Below, one piece after another: positions 1 through 14,069 of a stretch of 64,000 bases of DNA. The stretch covers positions 682,001-746,000 of the forward strand of contig JAMYHL010000001.1 in the NCBI GenBank assembly GCA_025531455.1, given 5' to 3'. The first letter of the stretch is position 1; each line of letters opens with the position of its first letter. Origin of the DNA: Apiotrichum sp. Y4204. Lineage: Eukaryota; Basidiomycota; Tremellomycetes; Trichosporonales; Trichosporonaceae. The translations under genes were made by a program, and so were the position numbers. Under the pieces are notes generated by a model. It was not told the origin of the DNA and did not search any database. It saw only the letters and a program-made list of their open reading frames with translations.

Positions 1-2
1 AC

Positions 3-83
3 GGCGGCGCAGCCGAGCGGGGTATCGAGCTGTCGTGGCGGCGCGACGAGGTGGATGCCGAGGAGACGAGAGATGGGGTGTAG
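3..83 (+). CDS. Possible C-terminal end of a gene entering from the left
   Basis: One frame is open from the left edge to a TAG at 81-83. It reads a charged tail (AAERGIELSWRRDEVDAEE and a few more residues). Composition and codon use resemble the neighbouring genes, and the sequence just after the stop becomes low-complexity and TG-rich, as in an untranslated region. No domain is visible in 26 residues, so this could equally be chance. The product is not recognised. Confidence 0.3.
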   Translation, partial: GGAAERGIELSWRRDEVDAEETRDGV

Positions 84-858
84 TGGCGTTCGGGGGGTGC
101 AAGGCCGGCCGGGGTGGTAGATGGCGCGGCGCTCGCGGCCGACGGCGGGCGGGGATGGTCCGGCATCGATATCGGTATCGATGCGGATGGTGTACTCGCG
201 TTCATGTTTGTGTGGGTATTTATACTTGTGTTTGTATTTGTGTTTGTTTGTGCACTCGTCCCCGTTCCCGCTCCCGCAGTCACGCTCCAGAACGGCTCGT
301 CGGTCTCGTCGCTGAGGGTGGCGAACGACTGGACGGGGGACGGGAGGCGCGCGGCGCCTCCTCGCGGTGACCGGCCGGAGCTGCCGGATAACATTGTGGG
401 TGTGCGTGGGAGGGGGAGGGGGGAGTGAGCGGGTGGGGGAGTGGTGTTGACGAGGGGTGATGTGGTCGTGAGCTCGAGCACCAAGTACAGCAATAAACAG
501 GACACACACACACTCTGTGTCTGTCACGGTGGCCAAGGCGCGCAAGGCGACAACAAACGGACAACGGAGGCCCGGTTAAACTGGCTGAATACCCACGTGG
601 TCATTTGCCTCCGAAGGTCGGATGGGTCGGAGGCTGACAGCGGCTGACTGCGTCATGGCACGTGAATAAATGAGGGGATCCAAAAAAGGGATTATGAACA
701 TTGCACGGAATTCTCCAGTGTGCTCCAGAGAGTGCTCCTCGTCGTCGGCGTCGTCGAGCAAACCGAGAGATCAGAAGAGCTCCACCATCTATAAAGATAC
801 AAGGCTACAACGCTACAACGCACAACACAACCCTACTACCACACCGCACATACCCACC
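84..858. other. Intergenic region with TG-rich tract
   Basis: No supportable gene. A T/G-rich low-complexity tract lies at about 204-251. The short open frames overlap in several phases and show no protein-like conservation. The right end is the promoter and 5' leader of the next gene. Confidence 0.6.
790..796 (+). promoter_or_regulatory. TATA box of the PBDC1-like gene
   Basis: TATAAAG lies 63 nt before the start codon at 859 and is followed by a CA-rich leader. The position suits a TATA element with a short 5' leader. Inferred from sequence only. Confidence 0.5.
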
Positions 859-1579
859 ATGGCAGCAGTGACCAACATCAACGAGTTCGACCCCGAGACG
901 GCGGGCAACAACGAGGAGATTGAGATGCAATTGTGAGTCGCCAACGGCCGTGGTAACGCAGGACGGAATGATATGGATGAGAGCTGACATTGTAGTGGTG
1001 AGTGCGCGTCTCGTAACGGCTACGACGCCGAGGCTCGAGCTCGGGATCGGAATTCGAACTCCTCTCGACTGGAGCCAGAGCTGCTAGAGCGCCAGATCGC
1101 CAAGCCCGCCGTTAGCCCGGACATCACTGACCCCCAGCCGTCAAGACGGTGGAGCACCTCGAGGCGTACGAGAAGCTCATCACCTCGATCCCCCCGCGCA
1201 AGATCCGTCTCACCCCGTGAGCACCCTCGACTCTCCTATTCCTAACATCAGGATCGACGACGACATCTACGAGGACCTGATGACGCATTTCCCAGAGTAC
1301 AAGTTTGAGGAGCCGCTGCGCCTCCTCGACGAGGAGAGCATGAAGTCTCCCGAGGGCAAGAACCGGTGGCGCAAGTTTATCATGGGCTACGAAAAGAGCC
1401 TTGCCGACTACAACTTTGGCACGCTCATCCGCCGCGACGCGCACCTCCCTTACTCGGAGGACAATACGATTCTCGTCACGCGCGCGCAGTTTGTCGCGCT
1501 CGAGGTAGCGCGCAACCGGACCGGCATCAACGACTACATCTACGAGCAGGCGCAGAAGGCCAAGGCGGGCAAGGCCTAG
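859..1579 (+). CDS. PBDC1: PBDC1/Chp1-like eEF1A chaperone (YPL225W family)
   Basis: The 160-residue product matches the PBDC1 family (yeast YPL225W/Chp1), described as a chaperone that helps newly made eEF1A fold at the ribosome in the cytosol. Recognisable stretches are FDPETAGNNEEIEMQFAVK near the start, DDDIYEDLMTHFPEYKF, and DYNFGTLIRR...TRAQFVALEVARNR in the last exon. Exons are 859-932, 996-997, 1138-1216 and 1252-1579. The second exon is only 2 nt. It is needed to restore the frame and to give the family's QFAVK sequence, and the introns on both sides have good donors, CTGAC-type branch sites and AG acceptors. The gene converges with the KAT6-like gene. Confidence 0.93.
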
Positions 1580-1953
1580 ATGGAGTGTAGCAGTAAAAGG
1601 ACTTGGGCGGTCTAGCGCGCTCCGAGCCGCAAACGCTTGAAACGCTTGAGATCAAACGCAGAGTCGCACCCTACAAACGAGCATGGAGCATGGACGCGGC
1701 CGCGCCGCAGTGTATAATGCATGTGTGCATCTAGAGAGCAGGGATCCGTCGGGATAGCCTTCAAAGACTGTCTCCAGGCTTTGTAGCCTCTTTAATTGGA
1801 ATGTTCTCCTTCGATACTGACAACTGATCTGATCGCGGCCCTCTGACACCTCACTCCACTACATCAGCGCTGGTCACCCAATCGCCCAGAAGCACTCTGC
1901 ACTCTGACTCGGCTTTATCACAATGGTACTGCATACAGAAAATCCTACAAGTA
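1580..1953. other. Convergent 3' intergenic region
   Basis: The 3' ends of the PBDC1-like and KAT6-like genes face each other here. No gene, RNA or repeat is supported. Confidence 0.6.
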
Positions 1954-5444
<3,491 letters not shown>

Positions 5445-6121
5445 ACTCGCTGGCCGGGGTGGGCGGGTCGAGTGAAGGCGTGCTCAGGCTGTGCGGGGGA
5501 ATGCCATTAGACCGGAGGAGAGCAAGGAATGTGTGTGTGGGGTGTGTGGGTGTGGGCGATGCAGGTGATGGGATAGAGAAGGAAATGGATGGGGTGGGTG
5601 CACAAATCAATGGCGACGAATGCAGATACGGCCAGAGACAGTGGACGGGAGGAGCGAGTAGCGAGGGAAGGCAGGATGACTGGATGTAGGCAGGCGCTGG
5701 GAAGGGGGAAGGGGGGAAGGCAGAATTGCAGAGGGGAGAAGGGGGAAAGGGCAGACGCAAAACACAGTCAGCTCTGTGCGGTGTGAGGGAAGACAAAGAC
5801 ACCACCAACACGAGGGAGGGCGATTGACAATTATGCTGCCGGTATCAGTACAAATTATTTCACACGTCATTTACTATCTGCACCACCACCTTGACTGCTG
5901 CTGTTACCGTTCTTCTTTGTCGTCGCTGCTCTCGACGAGCTCTCGATCATCACAAAAACTCTGTTCAGTTCACGACATCCAACATCCACAAAAGCATCAA
6001 CACTTCTGTTTCGAATCGCTCGCATTTAGACCGACAGGACCACTGGCCCCAGCACGCGTTCGTTCCGCTTCGACAAATCGTCCACTCCTTTCCCCATCAC
6101 CCCCTCACCCATCCCATCCAC
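5445..6121. other. Divergent promoter region KAT6-like / SNRNP40
   Basis: Shared upstream region of two divergent nuclear genes. A pyrimidine-rich stretch at about 6083-6120 precedes the SNRNP40 start, as is common in tremellomycete 5' leaders. No ORF with protein-like features was found. Confidence 0.55.
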
Positions 6122-7496
6122 ATGTCCGTCCGCAAGGAGCCGCCGGCGTCGGGGCCAGGCATGGCTGTCGCGAAGCGCGCACGCGTCGAGGACGAGGAGG
6201 ACGAGAACACCATGACTCTTACGGTCGCATCATCGGGCGAGGGGCAGCGGAAGAATGCGCTCGTGCGGACGGTCAAGCGCACGTCGGGGCTCGAGGCGCC
6301 GATTGTCAGCCTCGCGGGCGCACATGGTGTGAGTAGAGATGGGGTGGCGGAGGGAGAAGGAGAGGAAGGATGAGAGATGATAGGAATCTGGATTGTGTGA
6401 CCATTGTGGCTGACGGCAGGGCGAGATTACCGCGTGCGAGTTCGACCCGTCGGGGCAGACATTGGCGGCGTGCTCGGTGGACCGCAGCATCTGTGGGTAG
6501 TGGGAGACGAAGGTTATCTAACCCGCCAGCATTGTGGAGGACGTATCCCCCGCATGAGAACTACGGAATTCTCCCAAACGTGCACAAGCAGGCAGTGCTT
6601 GACATTGGCTACTCGCTGGACTCGGAGGTGCTCTACTCTGTGCGTTGAATTGCGTAAACATTTCTGACAGCAGGGCGGTGCGGACGGATATCTGATCGCG
6701 ACGGACCTGCGCAACGGCGAGCGGCTAGCGCGCTATGCCGCACACTTTGGCCCACTGAACTCCCTGGCCGTGGCTATCTCTGGCGGACGCGAGCTGGTGC
6801 TTACAGGTGGCGACGACGGGATCGCGCGTGTGTGGGACCTCGCGATCGACTCGAAGGAGCCTGTTGCGGAGTTTGACGACGAGCGCGACTGCCCCGTCAC
6901 AGCTGTGGAGTGGAGCGCAGACGGGAACCAGTGCTTTGTGGGAGGGGTGGACAACGAGATTAAGGTGGGTTTGGGGACGCATCTCGCACTAACCCTCAGG
7001 TGTGGGATCTCCGGACACAGAAGGTGTTGTATTCTCTCCACGGCCACACGGATACTGTGAGTGCTGGCTTCTTTGCCCCACCCATCCTGGACCCCCAGTC
7101 TAACCCCAGATCGCCTCGCTCGCACTCTCGCCGAACGGGCACTACCTCGCGACGTACTCGCTCGACTCGGCGCTGATCATCTACGACGTGCGGCCGTTCT
7201 CGTCTGACCCGATGCGCGTGTACCGCAGTCTGACCGGGGCGCCGGCCGGGTTTGAGCAGACGCTTATCCGCTGCGCGTGGTCCAAGCACGACAACGGCGC
7301 AAGGATAGCGGCGGGCGGCGGCGACCGCAGCGTGACCATCTGGGAGGTCGAGACCGGCAAGATCCTGTACAAGCTCCCAGGGCACAAGGGCACGGTCACC
7401 GGCGTCGACTTCCACCCGCGCGAGCCGATTATCCTTACGGGCTCAAAGGACGCGAACATGCTCCTCGGCGAGCTGGACGCACAGGACTTTTCGTAG
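6122..7496 (+). CDS. SNRNP40: U5 snRNP 40 kDa WD40 protein (Spf38/Cwf17-like)
   Basis: A 374-residue seven-bladed WD40 protein of the U5 snRNP, part of the spliceosome in the nucleus. Exons are 6122-6328, 6420-6492, 6530-6639, 6674-6964, 7000-7056 and 7110-7496. WD-type strands are clear: GGEITACEFDPSGQTLAAC, ARVWDLA, KVWDLRTQKVL, GHTDTIASLALSPNG, TIWEVETGKILYKLPGHKG and FHPREPIILTGSKD. The C-terminal part (YDVRPF, then RCAWSKHDNGARIAAGGGD) matches human SNRNP40 and S. pombe Cwf17 closely. The N terminus is basic and hydrophilic, as in the family. Acceptor choice before 6674 could shift by one codon (tandem CAG). Confidence 0.93.
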
Positions 7497-8172
7497 GGCG
7501 GAACAGCGTACTGTGGGATGTAGGTGCGGCTCGGATGGGATCTGTGGGGCGTGTGATGGAGCGCGTGGGGGGTATAGGGTGTGGGGTGCAGATGCTCGAT
7601 GCGCGTTCGACTATGCATGCATGCGATACTAGAATGATGATGATGATGTCTCGATAAGTATATAAGTATCGCCACCAAGCCACGCCGCGCAGCATGCCGC
7701 AGAGGTCGTCATCTGTACCTACTTGAGCGAGCGGCTCCCCGCCCGGCGCCCCGGGTTGGAAATGCCCCACAGAACTGGCTGCGGCCCGGGATGCACGCTG
7801 CACTGGATGCAAACAATGTATTGAATCGATGCATGGAACGCGCGAGCAGACGTGTAGTGAGTGGGGTGTGCATGCATGGCGTCGAGCGGCGGCGGCGTGA
7901 TCCGTTGCGCCCAGCCCAGTGGCCGGTGCCGAGCGCCGAGCGCCGAGTGCCGAGAGCGGACCATGCGACCAAATGACCACCGATGTGTAACCTGTTTTGC
8001 CCAACTTTTTTCCCCCTTTCCCCGGCGCTGTTTCTTATCATCAAACCGTTTGTCACCACAACCACAACCACCACCACCACCACCAGAACCTTACAAAAAG
8101 CCGGGCAGCGCATATCCCCGCCGGCGCGACTTTTTTCTTCTCGGCACTGCGGCTCTCACTCGGCTCCTCACC
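7497..8172. other. Intergenic region between SNRNP40 and FLX1
   Basis: Holds the SNRNP40 3' region, a short ATG-repeat run near 7634-7646, and the FLX1 leader with a (CCA)n-like run at about 8061-8090. No gene is supported. Confidence 0.55.
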
Positions 8173-9684
8173 ATGGCGACCAACCAGCCGGCGCTCTTCG
8201 GCGAGGCATCCATCGTGAGTAGATGTGCTCTGGGCTCGGGGGCTCGGAACACCCCCATAACCCTATACCCCCCACCTTATAACCCTCCACTAACTCCAGG
8301 ACCACGCGGTCGCCGGTCTCGGCGCCGGCACGGTCGCGACGCTGGTGATGCACCCGCTCGACCTCGTCAAGGTGCGCTTCCAGCTCGGCGAGGTGCCCCG
8401 GAAACGCTTCGGGCGCGCGCTGTACGACGTCCTCGCCGACGCCGTGCGCAGGGACGGGTGGAAGGGGCTGTACCGCGGCCTCGGACCGAATCTTGTTGGC
8501 GGGGCGGGAAGCTGGGGACTGTACTTTTTGTTGTGAGTAGCCTTAAATGGTGGGGAGAGGTGGGAAGTGGTGCGGTCCGAGGGATAGTGCGAACGGGGAG
8601 GGAGACGCGGGATCAAGCAGTGGGATGGAGCGGTCGGAGGTGTCTCAACCCCGGACTTGGTCTCCTTGCGCACGCCGAGGCGCCGACGCGCCGAGGCGCC
8701 GACGCGCATATCTTTTCTCGCCGCAAGCTCCCTCGCAGCTCCCCATGCTCCCCCAACCCAGCAATCAACTTACGACCCCTCGCTCACACCAGCTACAACT
8801 CGATCAAGAAGCAGATGCAGGGCGGCGACCCAAACTACCGCACAAGCGCGGGACAGCACCTGCTCGCAGCGGCGGAGGCGAGCGCAATCACCGCGATGAT
8901 GACCAACCCCATCTGGGTAGTCAAGACGCGCGTGTTCGCGACGCCCGCAAACGACCCAAACGCGTACTCTGGCCTATGGAGTGAGTGAACAAGAGGGAGC
9001 GCTGTTCTGCCGATGTGGATCTTTTCTACTAGCCCACCCTATGTTGTTTTATTTCCACTCACACGCAGGCTCCCTCAAGCGCATTTACACCGCCGAGGGC
9101 TGGCGCGGGCTGTATCGCGGCAGCCTGCTCGCGCTCGTGGGCGTGTCCAACGGCTCGATCCAGTTTGCGACCTACGAGGAGATTAAGCGCCGGAGAGTCG
9201 AGATCAAGCACAAAAAGTTTGTCGAGGCCGGGAAAGAGTTCCGTCTCGAGGACGAGAAACTTGTGAGTTTGTCGTTGAGCGGTTGACTGAATGTGGGACC
9301 TTCGAAACTCAGCTCTCACTCTGCTGTCCTCCGGGGAGCCACGCTTCCTCTGCTTGCTCTGCTCAATGCTGACCCCAGACCAACACGGAATACATTCTCG
9401 CGTCCGGCGCCTCCAAATTCGTCGCTATCGCACTCACGTATCCGTACCAGGTCGTCCGCGCGCGCATCCAGAACAACCCCATGGGCCCTGAGAACACCAT
9501 CCCCCGCGTCATCGCCAACACATATAAGCGCGAGGGGCTGCTCGCGTTCTACAAGGGACTCGGCACGAATGCGCTGCGTATCCTCCCGGGAACGTGCACC
9601 ACGTTTGTCGTATATGAGAACCTTGTGTGGGCGTTCCGGCGGCTCGCAAAGGTGCGCGCGCAGAAGGAGGAGGCGCTCGCATAG
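8173..9684 (+). CDS. FLX1: Mitochondrial FAD/folate carrier (SLC25, Flx1-like)
   Basis: A 320-residue SLC25 carrier predicted to move FAD or folate across the inner mitochondrial membrane. Exons are 8173-8214, 8300-8532, 8793-8980, 9069-9262 and 9379-9684. The three carrier repeats each have their signature: HPLDLVKVRFQL, NPIWVVKTRV and YPYQVVRARI, followed by GWKGLYRGLGPNL, GWRGLYRGSL and GLLAFYKGLGTN. The unusual PIWV form of the second motif is typical of the Flx1/SLC25A32 group. Length is normal for the family. Substrate is inferred from family only. The 3' end converges with the acid phosphatase gene, 226 bp apart. Confidence 0.9.
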
Positions 9685-9910
9685 CGCGGTAGAGAAGGAT
9701 CGCAAGGAGCCAAAAGGCGAGGAGGTCTCCGCTGTACGATAGACTGTTAGAGCACCGTACCCACACCCACATCGCACCACTGCATCGTAATACCTCATCG
9801 TAATGCATTTACAACGGTGAAAATGTAACTTCCCGCGGGTATAAGACACGACGTTCCCATACGATATTCTGGATTGGGTCACGGTGAATCCGAGTCTGGT
9901 CATCGGGTAT

Positions 9911-12110
9911 CTACTTGCGCACCGGCTGGCCGTTTGTGATGTCGTCGAGATTCAAGTCGTAATCTGAAGTTAGTCTCTGGGTAGTTTCATCTCTTTTTTT
10001 ACCCACCCGCATAGCAGTCATGCGCAAAGTCGACTTCGCCAATGAGCGTCTGCATCGAGCTGACGAACGCATCCATATCGCACAGGCCGTGGCGGTTCTT
10101 GCGGCACCCGTTGATGCCGGTGAGGGGAACGGGCGCGTCGTTGAGGACAAGGCGGATGTAACGCGACTCGCCCTCGCCCTCGGGCTGGGTCTGGGGCGCC
10201 GGCTCAGAGTCCTTGTCCTCCTCCTGCTCATCGCGCTTTGCGTTCGGGTCCAAGTCCTCGTCGCCGCCGAACGGCCACCAGCTTTCGTCCGTGTCGTTAC
10301 CCGCCGCGCGGTTCGCGCATGTGAGCACCTGGACCTGGAGGTTGGTCGCGAAGGGCGCAAACTTGGACGAGATGAACGGCCACTTGGGGGGAATGTGCGT
10401 CGTGGGCGGGGCACCGGCCGCGCCGAACGAGGTGAGGTTCATGGACGGGAGGACTGGAGTCAGCATGCCGCAATATATTCCCACATACGCTGGGCAAATG
10501 TCGTGTCGTGCGTAAAGTCGACATAGAGCGAGTGGTTGACCGGGAAGTGGATGTCGTTGTGGAGGGTCGAGTTGATGGACGAGTTGAACTGCGTCAACGG
10601 CGTGTGCGTCAGGCGCGCGGTGAGCTCCTGCATCCATCCGAGGCCCTCGGCACGCGCAACGGGACTGCCGTAGCTCGCCGCGTACCACCAGTAGATGTCC
10701 CAGCGGTACTGGTATCCCTTCCACTCCTTGTCGGTGAAGAGCGGGCAGAAGGCCGAGTATCCGAGAGCCGTGGTCTGATGTCAGCGGGAATGTCAAGTCA
10801 GTCTTGAGTGAGTGCCGGTGCATACCTCGTAGGCACACGTGTCCATCTGGAAAGTCAGCGTCATATTCACCCATGCCGCCGGACTCACCATCTCCTTTAC
10901 GTCAATGAGAGCGAGGTCGTAGCCCTTGATCATCTTCTGGAGGCGCTTGCGCGTGTCCTTGAGGAAGACGGCGTCCCACTCGGCCAGCTTGACCTGCGTG
11001 GCGGGATACACCTTGACGTCGTTTGGGCATGAGTGGTACGGCGCGAGCGAGCAATTGAAGCCCGGCGCCTCGATCATGACTTCGAGGTTGTACTGGCCCT
11101 GGTCGGGGATGCCAAAGAAGCCCGCCGCCCAGTTCTGCGCCGAACGAAGCATGCGGCTGAGAGTTAGGGATCATCTGTATCAAACTCACTCCTGGGACTC
11201 GGTACGGAGAACAGGAAGGATGCCTTGCATCTTGTCGAGGAGGAAGCCGTACTTGACGCGTGCAGCCACACCGAGGTTGTACAGCTGGCTGCGGCCGTAG
11301 GGAGTGAGGAGCTCGGCGCCGAGCTGGTACTTGTAGTCATTGAGGAACTTGAGGTCGCCGGTCGCTTTCCATCCCTTGGCGGCAGTGATGCGCTTGGCAA
11401 ATCCGGCGGGACCGAGCGGGTTTGATGTCGGGTAGCGCGCGCCGTGGCGCTGAAGCCAGTGCAGCTCGTCGAGCTCGCACCCGTCCGGAATAAGCAGCGA
11501 CGCGTCCGGGAGTCCGTGGCTCTTCACCGAGTGGTACGGGCTCAAGTTACCCCAGTGGTTCATGACCGCGAACGACTCCTTGTTGCCCTTTGGCGGGCTG
11601 AGCGGCGAGATGGGCGTGTACATCGGGAGCGCGGGCGCAGTGACAACCAGCGCCGCCCTGGGGATCAGTGCTGCTCCGTGAATCAATCAACGCCACTCAC
11701 TCAGCACCAGTCGGCGTGGGGCCCGGGTATCCGACACTGCCGTCAGTCGAGCTCAGTGCATTGCGCGCGACAGCTCACTCAATAGGAAAGTTGGGGTCGT
11801 GGCCCTTGGTCGCGGGCCAGAGCGACGAGATCCACTGCTTGACTCCATCTGGGAGCTGGTCGAATTTGGTGCTGGCGAGCTGTCCCCGCGCGTAGAGACA
11901 CCCGAGGAGGCCGGCAGCAGGAATAAACACCCCAAGGAGAATACACAGGCAGAGGAGCGGGCGGCGGCGTTTGCGGATGAGCGTGCGGGACGGCGGCGAG
12001 GCTGGGCGGTGTTCCCTTTCCTCGCGCGAGTTTGCGTAGCGCTCGTATTGCGGGAGCAGGGGCTCCTCGTCGTGCAGCCTGTCGACGTCGTCGGGCTTGT
12101 CGCGGAACAT
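9911..12110 (-). CDS. Membrane-anchored histidine acid phosphatase (phytase-like)
   Basis: A 636-residue histidine-phosphatase-superfamily enzyme that should cleave phosphomonoesters through a phospho-histidine intermediate. Exons in coding order are 12110-11779, 11736-11701, 11657-11190, 11156-10889, 10846-10826 (21 nt), 10774-10489, 10453-10007 and 9963-9911. The catalytic motif RHGARYP is at about 193-199 and the proton-donor HD at about 464-465 (YVDFTHDTTF). Residues 44-50 are basic (LIRKRRR) and are followed by one hydrophobic helix at about 51-72 (LLCLCILLGVFIPAAGLLG). This predicts a type II membrane protein with the enzyme on the luminal or extracellular side, unlike ordinary secreted fungal phytases. 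An acidic low-complexity insert lies near residue 550. The start at 12110 is preferred over an in-frame ATG at 12278, which would add an atypical hydrophobic leader. Confidence 0.88.
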
Positions 12111-12801
12111 GGTGGAGGAGAGTAAGGGAGTAAAGGAACGTCGATGTATGGGGGAGTGTAAGAGTTGCGGAACGTGTCCCCGCACCAGTGTAGCCAAGAA
12201 GAAGGAAAGAGGAGGGAAAGAAGGAGGGATGAGAAGGAAAGTGAATGGGGACTGTAACGTCGAGTTGGACGGCAACAACGTTGTATCGAGTCGCGAAGCC
12301 GGCCGTTGCCACTAGTCCCGCCACCGCTTACCGCTCTCTCTGCTGGGACCTGAGCCACTCTCTCACACTGCCAGTTGTTCGGAATCAGCCCACCCAGGTG
12401 ATTCCCACCACTCCAGCTGGACCAGCAATGCATTCTTCTCGACGCACTGCAACACTGATGCTTGGCAGTTGATACTGCTACATGCATCATGCTCGGATAC
12501 CCTTCACTCTCTTATACCCCATATGCATGCTTGCTCTCCATATTGCATGGGGGCCCAATCCCACACTGTGGGCAGTCACTATCAATGGTAGTCACCGACG
12601 GAGATATCCCCATTCTCCGTCTTTTGGAAATCGAATCCATTCACTTCAACTGGAGAGAAGGGCTGAAGGCCAAGTGCCGAGTCGGGGATTGCGGCCATTC
12701 CGCACACCGAGGGGCCGAGCCACAGTTAAAGTAATCTGGGATCCCCAGCTAGTTCCAATGTCTCAATACCCACCACACTCTCCACTTCCACAACACTCAA
12801 A
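12111..12801. other. Divergent promoter region phosphatase / YAH1
   Basis: Bidirectional upstream region. A purine-rich stretch at about 12190-12245 is the pyrimidine-rich leader of the phosphatase gene read on its own strand. No gene or strong site was recognised. Confidence 0.55.
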
Positions 12802-13652
12802 ATGCGGTCCACCATCCTCCGCGCCGCGCTCGCTGCGCGCCCCCGTCCCCGCGCCGCTCTCCCGCTCGCACGGCCGGTGCCGGCACCCCGCGCGTTCTCC
12901 GTTTCTGCCGGTACGTCAATTTCCCGCGAGTGGCGGCAATGCTCGTAACCCGAGTCTGGAGAGCGTCCACCGCCACTTGATCTTTGGCTGTGCTGACCCC
13001 AGTGTCGCGCCACGGCGACCTCAAGCGCCCGGAACCGGGCAAAGGGTGGGTTAGCTCCCCTACTGTTGTTCTGACGGCAGGATCAAGGTGACGTTTACGG
13101 ACTCGAAGGGGAACAAGATCAAGACGATTGAGGGGTGTGAGGGCGACGACCTGCTGTCGCTTGCGCACGAGCACGATGTGGATCTTGAGGGTGGGTACCG
13201 AGCGGCGGAGCGGGGCGAGGGGGGGAGAGACTGTAGGAGAGAGTGCAGGTGGAGTGCAAGTGGAGTGCGAGTTTGCAAGTCTCACTCGGGACGCCTCCCA
13301 ACCCACGCCACGCCGACCAGCTCCGACTCTCCGATCTTTCTGACTAACCCCAGGCGCATGTGAGCGCTCCGTCGCATGCTCGACATGCCACGTGATCCTC
13401 GACCCGAAGAGCTACGACAAGCTGCCCGAGGCCGACGACGAGGAGAACGACATGCTGGATCTCGCGTTTGGTCTCGAGGAGACGTGAGTCGAGGGTAGCA
13501 GCTAATCAACGTTTCACTTTAGCTGCTTTGGTCCTGTGCATTATCTCACGCCCAGATCCCGCCTCGGATGCCAGGTGCTCCTCAAGCCCGAGCTCGACGG
13601 CATGGTCGCGCAGCTCCCTGCCGCGACGCGCAACATGTCCTTCCAGGGTTAG
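12802..13652 (+). CDS. YAH1: Mitochondrial [2Fe-2S] ferredoxin (adrenodoxin-type)
   Basis: A 162-residue adrenodoxin-type ferredoxin that passes electrons for Fe-S cluster assembly and heme A/ubiquinone synthesis in the mitochondrial matrix. Exons are 12802-12910, 13003-13045, 13081-13190, 13354-13483 and 13556-13652. The first 35 residues are Arg/Ala/Pro-rich with no acidic residues, typical of a presequence. Cluster ligands appear as [14 protein letters not shown] (Cys-x5-Cys-x2-Cys) with the fourth Cys in LGCQV. The acidic surface helix that binds the reductase is visible as [16 protein letters not shown]. Length and motif order are normal. Confidence 0.94.
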
Positions 13653-14069
13653 TTGTTCGCGTGGGGCCGGTGCTCCGCGGGGTTGCCACTGACTGGCAGG
13701 AGACAAGCCGCGTACCCACTAGATATCCCGCATGCATGCACACCGCTTATATTCTGGGATGGGAGATGGGCTGAATGGCGGGTAGGCTGAGCAGGGCCAC
13801 GACAGGCCGTTGTTTCTCGGCAGTCGCAGCCAAGCGACAGCTCATCGCTTATTCTGAACACTGCACATCCTGCCTCTCCCAACATGTCAGCCCCTCCCAA
13901 ATGTATAAATCACATCGAGGCTCCGCGAGCCAATGCTAACAAGTACCGAACCACTGCCTCCCTATGGCTGTAAGAGCCTCCTCTCCACCGTGCGCTGGAT
14001 ATATGTCTACTCGAGCCTGATGAATGTTGTTGCTACTATTGCCGATGGCTATCTTACGCCCGCCGCCTC
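13653..14069. other. Convergent 3' intergenic region YAH1 / CK2 beta
   Basis: 3' ends of two convergent genes. No supported gene or structured RNA. Confidence 0.55.
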
